Both the position numbers and the translations under genes were made by a program. The notes under the pieces were generated by a model. That model searched no databases. It saw only the letters and a list, made by a program, of their open reading frames with translations, and was not told the origin of the DNA. Below are positions 5,851 through 7,790 of a stretch of 7,790 bases of DNA, piece by piece. The stretch's first letter is position 1. Each line of letters begins with the position of its first letter. The DNA is from Parachlamydiaceae bacterium (GTDB lineage: Bacteria > Chlamydiota > Chlamydiia > Chlamydiales > Parachlamydiaceae): NCBI GenBank assembly GCA_013817115.1, contig JACDDG010000103.1, forward strand, positions 1 to 7,790. The letters are read 5' to 3'.

Positions 5851-6981
5851 ATGAATTCTAAAAATTTAAACTTTAATGAGAACTTTAGTTTAACAAGTGC
5901 TCTCACCACTATGACAAACAAATGGTACCAAAACTCCAAAGCTCAAAATGCAAGCTATGGATCTTTATTTTTAGGGTCAATTGGTACTCGAATCGTCAAT
6001 ATCTTAATCTTGCCTACTGCGCTTATCGATGCAATAAGTCATTTGGCTGTAGCTGTTATCACACTAGGATTTGCGGCTCCTGCTGGCAAAATCTACAACT
6101 GTATCCAGTGGATTCGCGATAGCAATCTAGAAAGCAAATTTTCATTTGCAGGTGGAATCGTCAACTTAATGAATGCCAAGAAACATTTCAACTTATTCTT
6201 AGGGCCTATTACTGGCATGATTAATCCGGAAAAAATAACGTCATTTTTTAATACAAATGAAGGAAGAACGCAAAAAGAAATCGATGAAATTTTCCAGAAA
6301 GAAATTGATTTTTGTGAAAATATTCGTGATCGGTTTAAAGGCACCAGTGAAATTTCTGAAAAGGCAAAAGAAGGATACGAAAATATTTTAACGATCCTCA
6401 GAAAATCTAACGTAAATTTCAAATCAGAGAATGTCCCCTTAGAAATTCATGAAGAATTTAGTTTTACGCGTTTACTTACCAATACAACAAACAACTGGTA
6501 CCAAAAAACAAAAAAAAATAATGCAGATTTAGGCTCCCTTATAATTGGTTCAATCGGGGCAAGAATTGTTAATCAACTTATAATGCCGGTAGCGCTTGTT
6601 GACTCAATATGTAATATTGCGATCAGCATATTCACACTAACGATTGGTGCCCCTCTCGGTATAGTTTATAATGCGATGCAATGGTGTCTAAACAGCAATT
6701 TGCGTAGCAGATTTTCATTTTCCGGTGGAATTATTAACATTATGAATGCTAAAAATCATCTTATAAATGCTCCTTTTGCAACGTTTGCAGGAATTCTGGA
6801 TCCAGAAAAAGCAGCTAATTTTTTCAAAACGAGTAAAAGAAAAACAAAAATTGAAAGCAATTATAATTTAAGATTTGCAATTCTAGCGTGTGAAGATTTC
6901 AAAAAAAATACTAAATCTGAAATAGCAACAACTGCTTGTGACCATAGGATTAGTAAATTGAGAAGCTTTCTCATTCCGTAA
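5851..6981 (+). CDS. two-module WYQ hydrophobic protein (internal duplication, unknown function)
   Basis: 376 residues made of two copies of a unit of about 190 residues. Copy 1: WYQ module 1-133 (ENFS 10-13, WYQ 25-27, GTRIVN 45-50, hydrophobic core about 48-82, NLMNAKKH 105-112, NPE 125-127, FF 132-133) followed by a charged, probably helical tail to about 188. Copy 2: module about 199-325 (EEFS 201-204, WYQ 216-218, GARIVN 236-241, hydrophobic core about 239-273, NIMNAKNH 296-303, DPE 317-319, FF 324-325) followed by a shorter basic tail to 376. The tails are also related (FFxT, then C-E-N/D, later SEI and Ala), so the duplicated unit includes the tail that the 134-residue paralogue lacks. 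The hydrophobic lobes suggest membrane association; no signal peptide and no recognised catalytic motif. Inclusion-membrane or other host-facing location is inference from context. Confidence 0.88.
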   Translation: MNSKNLNFNENFSLTSALTTMTNKWYQNSKAQNASYGSLFLGSIGTRIVNILILPTALIDAISHLAVAVITLGFAAPAGKIYNCIQWIRDSNLESKFSFAGGIVNLMNAKKHFNLFLGPITGMINPEKITSFFNTNEGRTQKEIDEIFQKEIDFCENIRDRFKGTSEISEKAKEGYENILTILRKSNVNFKSENVPLEIHEEFSFTRLLTNTTNNWYQKTKKNNADLGSLIIGSIGARIVNQLIMPVALVDSICNIAISIFTLTIGAPLGIVYNAMQWCLNSNLRSRFSFSGGIINIMNAKNHLINAPFATFAGILDPEKAANFFKTSKRKTKIESNYNLRFAILACEDFKKNTKSEIATTACDHRISKLRSFLIP

Positions 6982-7161
6982 ATTATTCTAAACATCAGCT
7001 CAGACTTATTGCTGCATTCGATCTAGTCGCTCCACCATTTTATTTTATACAGGCCAAAAAGAAAGTGGTGGAGTGGCGAAACAACAAACGCCTAATTGCC
7101 AATCGCCCCATATCTAGTGTCTTAGATTTCTTTCCTTATAATTGAAGCATTTAAAAAATTT
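6982..7161. other. intergenic spacer with long inverted repeat
   Basis: No gene is visible. CTCCACCA (7030-7037) pairs with TGGTGGAG (7066-7073) around a 28-base loop, and the flanking CGC (7028-7030) and GCG (7076-7078) could extend it with a bulge. A smaller GGCG/CGCC pair overlaps its right arm (7075-7092). It may end the two-module gene's transcript, about 47 bases after its stop, but no T-run follows. The rest shows nothing identifiable. Confidence 0.35.
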
Positions 7162-7247
7162 TTGAAAATTCATCTTTTCTTCACCTACTCTTTTATGATA
7201 ACACTAAATTAAAAAGTAAAAGCAAGGAAACCGAGTAAAACAGGGAG
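7162..7247 (+). promoter_or_regulatory. candidate promoter elements and SD of the acidic small protein gene
   Basis: TATGAT (7194-7199) is a good -10, but the nearest good -35, TTGAAA (7162-7167), is 26 bases away, too far for a standard pair; the -35 at normal distance is poor. AGGGAG (7242-7247), five bases before the ATG at 7253, is a strong SD and fixes the start. Confidence 0.3.
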
Positions 7248-7252
7248 AAAAT

Positions 7253-7462
7253 ATGTCACATAAGCGAAAAAGAGATCCGGATGATCCAATACCTCTTAAT
7301 TTTGATCATGACGAGGAAATCGGGCCTAGCGATCATTTAAAAGAGCCTTTTCAGACTCCTGAGGAAGAAAGAGGAGATAATGAAGACGATCAGTATTATA
7401 AAGAAGAAGAAGCGCTAAGTCCAGAAGAAACCAAGAAACGAAAAGAAGAAGATACGATTTGA
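7253..7462 (+). CDS. small, highly acidic, probably disordered protein
   Basis: 69 residues, not recognised. About a third are Asp or Glu (24) and 11 are Lys or Arg, with hardly any hydrophobic core, so it is very likely intrinsically disordered. Basic clusters sit near both ends: KRKR (4-7) and KKRK (61-64), each resembling a simple eukaryotic nuclear localisation signal; the middle (about 37-59) is strongly acidic with PEEE, EEE and SPEE motifs. Low-complexity composition makes the coding call depend on the strong SD before it and the rho-independent terminator about 70 bases after the stop, both of which fit a single-gene unit. A host-directed nuclear protein, a chaperone-type acidic partner or a nucleic-acid-associated protein are all possible; none is shown by the sequence. 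Confidence 0.7.
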   Translation: MSHKRKRDPDDPIPLNFDHDEEIGPSDHLKEPFQTPEEERGDNEDDQYYKEEEALSPEETKKRKEEDTI

Positions 7463-7482
7463 TCAAAAAAATCTTTTTGTAG

Positions 7483-7512
7483 CCCACTGCAAGGCTCTGC
7501 CGCAGCTGTGGG
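7483..7512 (+). other. GC-rich stem-loop in the 3' untranslated region
   Basis: CCCAC (7483-7487) pairs with GTGGG (7508-7512), and inside it TGC/GCA and GGC/GCC can continue the stem with small bulges. It stands out as GC-rich in an AT-rich stretch and lies between the acidic gene's stop and its terminator. It could be a 3' UTR structure or part of a short RNA ending at the terminator. Confidence 0.3.
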
Positions 7513-7530
7513 TATAGCGAGGATGTATTT

Positions 7531-7555
7531 GTCCCCTGGCAGGGGACTTCTTTTT
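7531..7555 (+). terminator. rho-independent terminator after the acidic small protein gene
   Basis: GTCCCC (7531-7536), loop TGGCA, GGGGAC (7542-7547), then TTCTTTTT. A perfect six-pair GC-rich stem with a T-tract on the plus strand. Confidence 0.85.
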
Positions 7556-7635
7556 AAAATCCCCCAAATAAGTGTGTAAGTAACATTTTAGCGCAAAAAA
7601 TAGAGCCACAAAAAAAGCTTAAGTTTTCGAGCCAA

Positions 7636-7659
7636 TTAAAAAAGTGCCCTGCCGGGCAC
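7636..7659 (-). terminator. rho-independent terminator for a leftward transcript
   Basis: Read on the minus strand, GTGCCC, loop GGCA and GGGCAC form a perfect six-pair stem (7644-7659), followed by TTTTTTAATT. It implies a minus-strand transcript arriving from the right edge, from a gene outside the window or from the short ORF at 7675-7755. The plus-strand side has no T-run directly after the stem, so it is mainly a leftward terminator. Confidence 0.75.
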
Positions 7660-7674
7660 CATGCCACCAACTTT

Positions 7675-7755
7675 TTAGCTATTGAGAGTCCTTAAGGTCT
7701 TTACTTCTTTAATTTTTTGTAACAGTTCAGATACCCCCTCGTTTTTCGGTGGCAT
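7675..7755 (-). CDS. doubtful 26-residue minus-strand ORF
   Basis: ATG at 7755 to TAA at 7675 gives a Lys/Leu-rich, amphipathic-looking peptide (core SELLQKIKEVK). It ends 15 bases before the leftward terminator and starts directly after an in-frame TAG (7756-7758). There is no SD in front of it. It may be a real small gene, the untranslated end of a gene further right, or chance. The 35 bases to its right show nothing identifiable. Confidence 0.2.
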   Translation of the reverse strand: MPPKNEGVSELLQKIKEVKTLRTLNS

Positions 7756-7790
7756 CTAAATGAAATAGATTAAATGGCTATTGTTTGAAG

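Noticed and set aside
5922..6122. 66-codon plus-strand ORF in another frame of the two-module gene
   Set aside because: Wholly inside the conserved first module; Cys/Tyr-rich shadow frame.
6093..6422. 109-codon minus-strand ORF antisense to the two-module WYQ gene
   Set aside because: The plus strand is clearly coding with conserved module motifs; the antisense frame follows from its codon use and lacks a convincing SD.
3817..6981. Toxin-antitoxin or mobile-element reading of the accessory block
   Set aside because: Members are convergent or divergent, not co-operonic; no transposase, integrase, terminal repeats or target duplications seen.
1..7790. tRNA, rRNA or CRISPR array
   Set aside because: No TTCGA-type tRNA arm in a cloverleaf context, no rRNA motifs and no regularly spaced short direct repeats were found by eye.

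Overview
The window looks like a chromosomal piece of a Chlamydiae-phylum bacterium, most likely an amoeba-associated, Parachlamydia-like lineage. This is inferred from a chlamydial-type transketolase next to an oxygen-dependent HemY-type protoporphyrinogen oxidase, low GC, and a flank of lineage-specific membrane-protein families plus a RING-like protein, as is typical of intracellular bacteria that act on a eukaryotic host. No 16S or other phylogenetic marker is present, so the placement is tentative.

Left part (1-3820), core metabolism: after about 270 bases of upstream sequence come tkt (275-2347) and hemG/hemY (2364-3773), both plus strand, 16 bases apart and probably one transcript. The hemG stop overlaps the start of a 16-codon ORF, whose stop in turn overlaps the start of a 134-residue hydrophobic protein. 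The accessory region is therefore joined to the housekeeping operon by two ATGA overlaps, with no visible terminator.

Middle part (3817-6981), accessory: two lineage-specific families alternate. Family 1 is a roughly 130-residue hydrophobic module, here called the WYQ module after a conserved N-terminal motif. It occurs as an intact single-module gene (3817-4221), a decayed 3' fragment (4929-5072), and a two-module gene (5851-6981). Family 2, minus strand, has an unusual Cys/His-rich RING-like N-terminus followed by two hydrophobic segments; it is intact at 4294-4815 and frameshifted at 5116-5599. The order WYQ>, <RING, remnant-WYQ>, <frameshifted-RING indicates tandem duplication of a convergent two-gene cassette, then decay of the second copy. 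The two-module gene is itself an internal duplication of a unit of about 190 residues. A perfect 9-bp-arm palindrome lies just before a candidate promoter of that gene.

Right part (6982-7790): a spacer with a long inverted repeat, a 69-codon gene for a very acidic, probably disordered protein with basic NLS-like ends (7253-7462), a strong plus-strand terminator, a strong minus-strand terminator, and a doubtful 26-codon minus-strand ORF.

The left genes supply pentose phosphate and haem metabolism. The right genes look like a rapidly evolving host-interaction locus: membrane-inserted proteins, one family with a putative ubiquitin-ligase-like zinc fold. That role is inference from domain shape and context; none of the accessory families was recognised as a named family.
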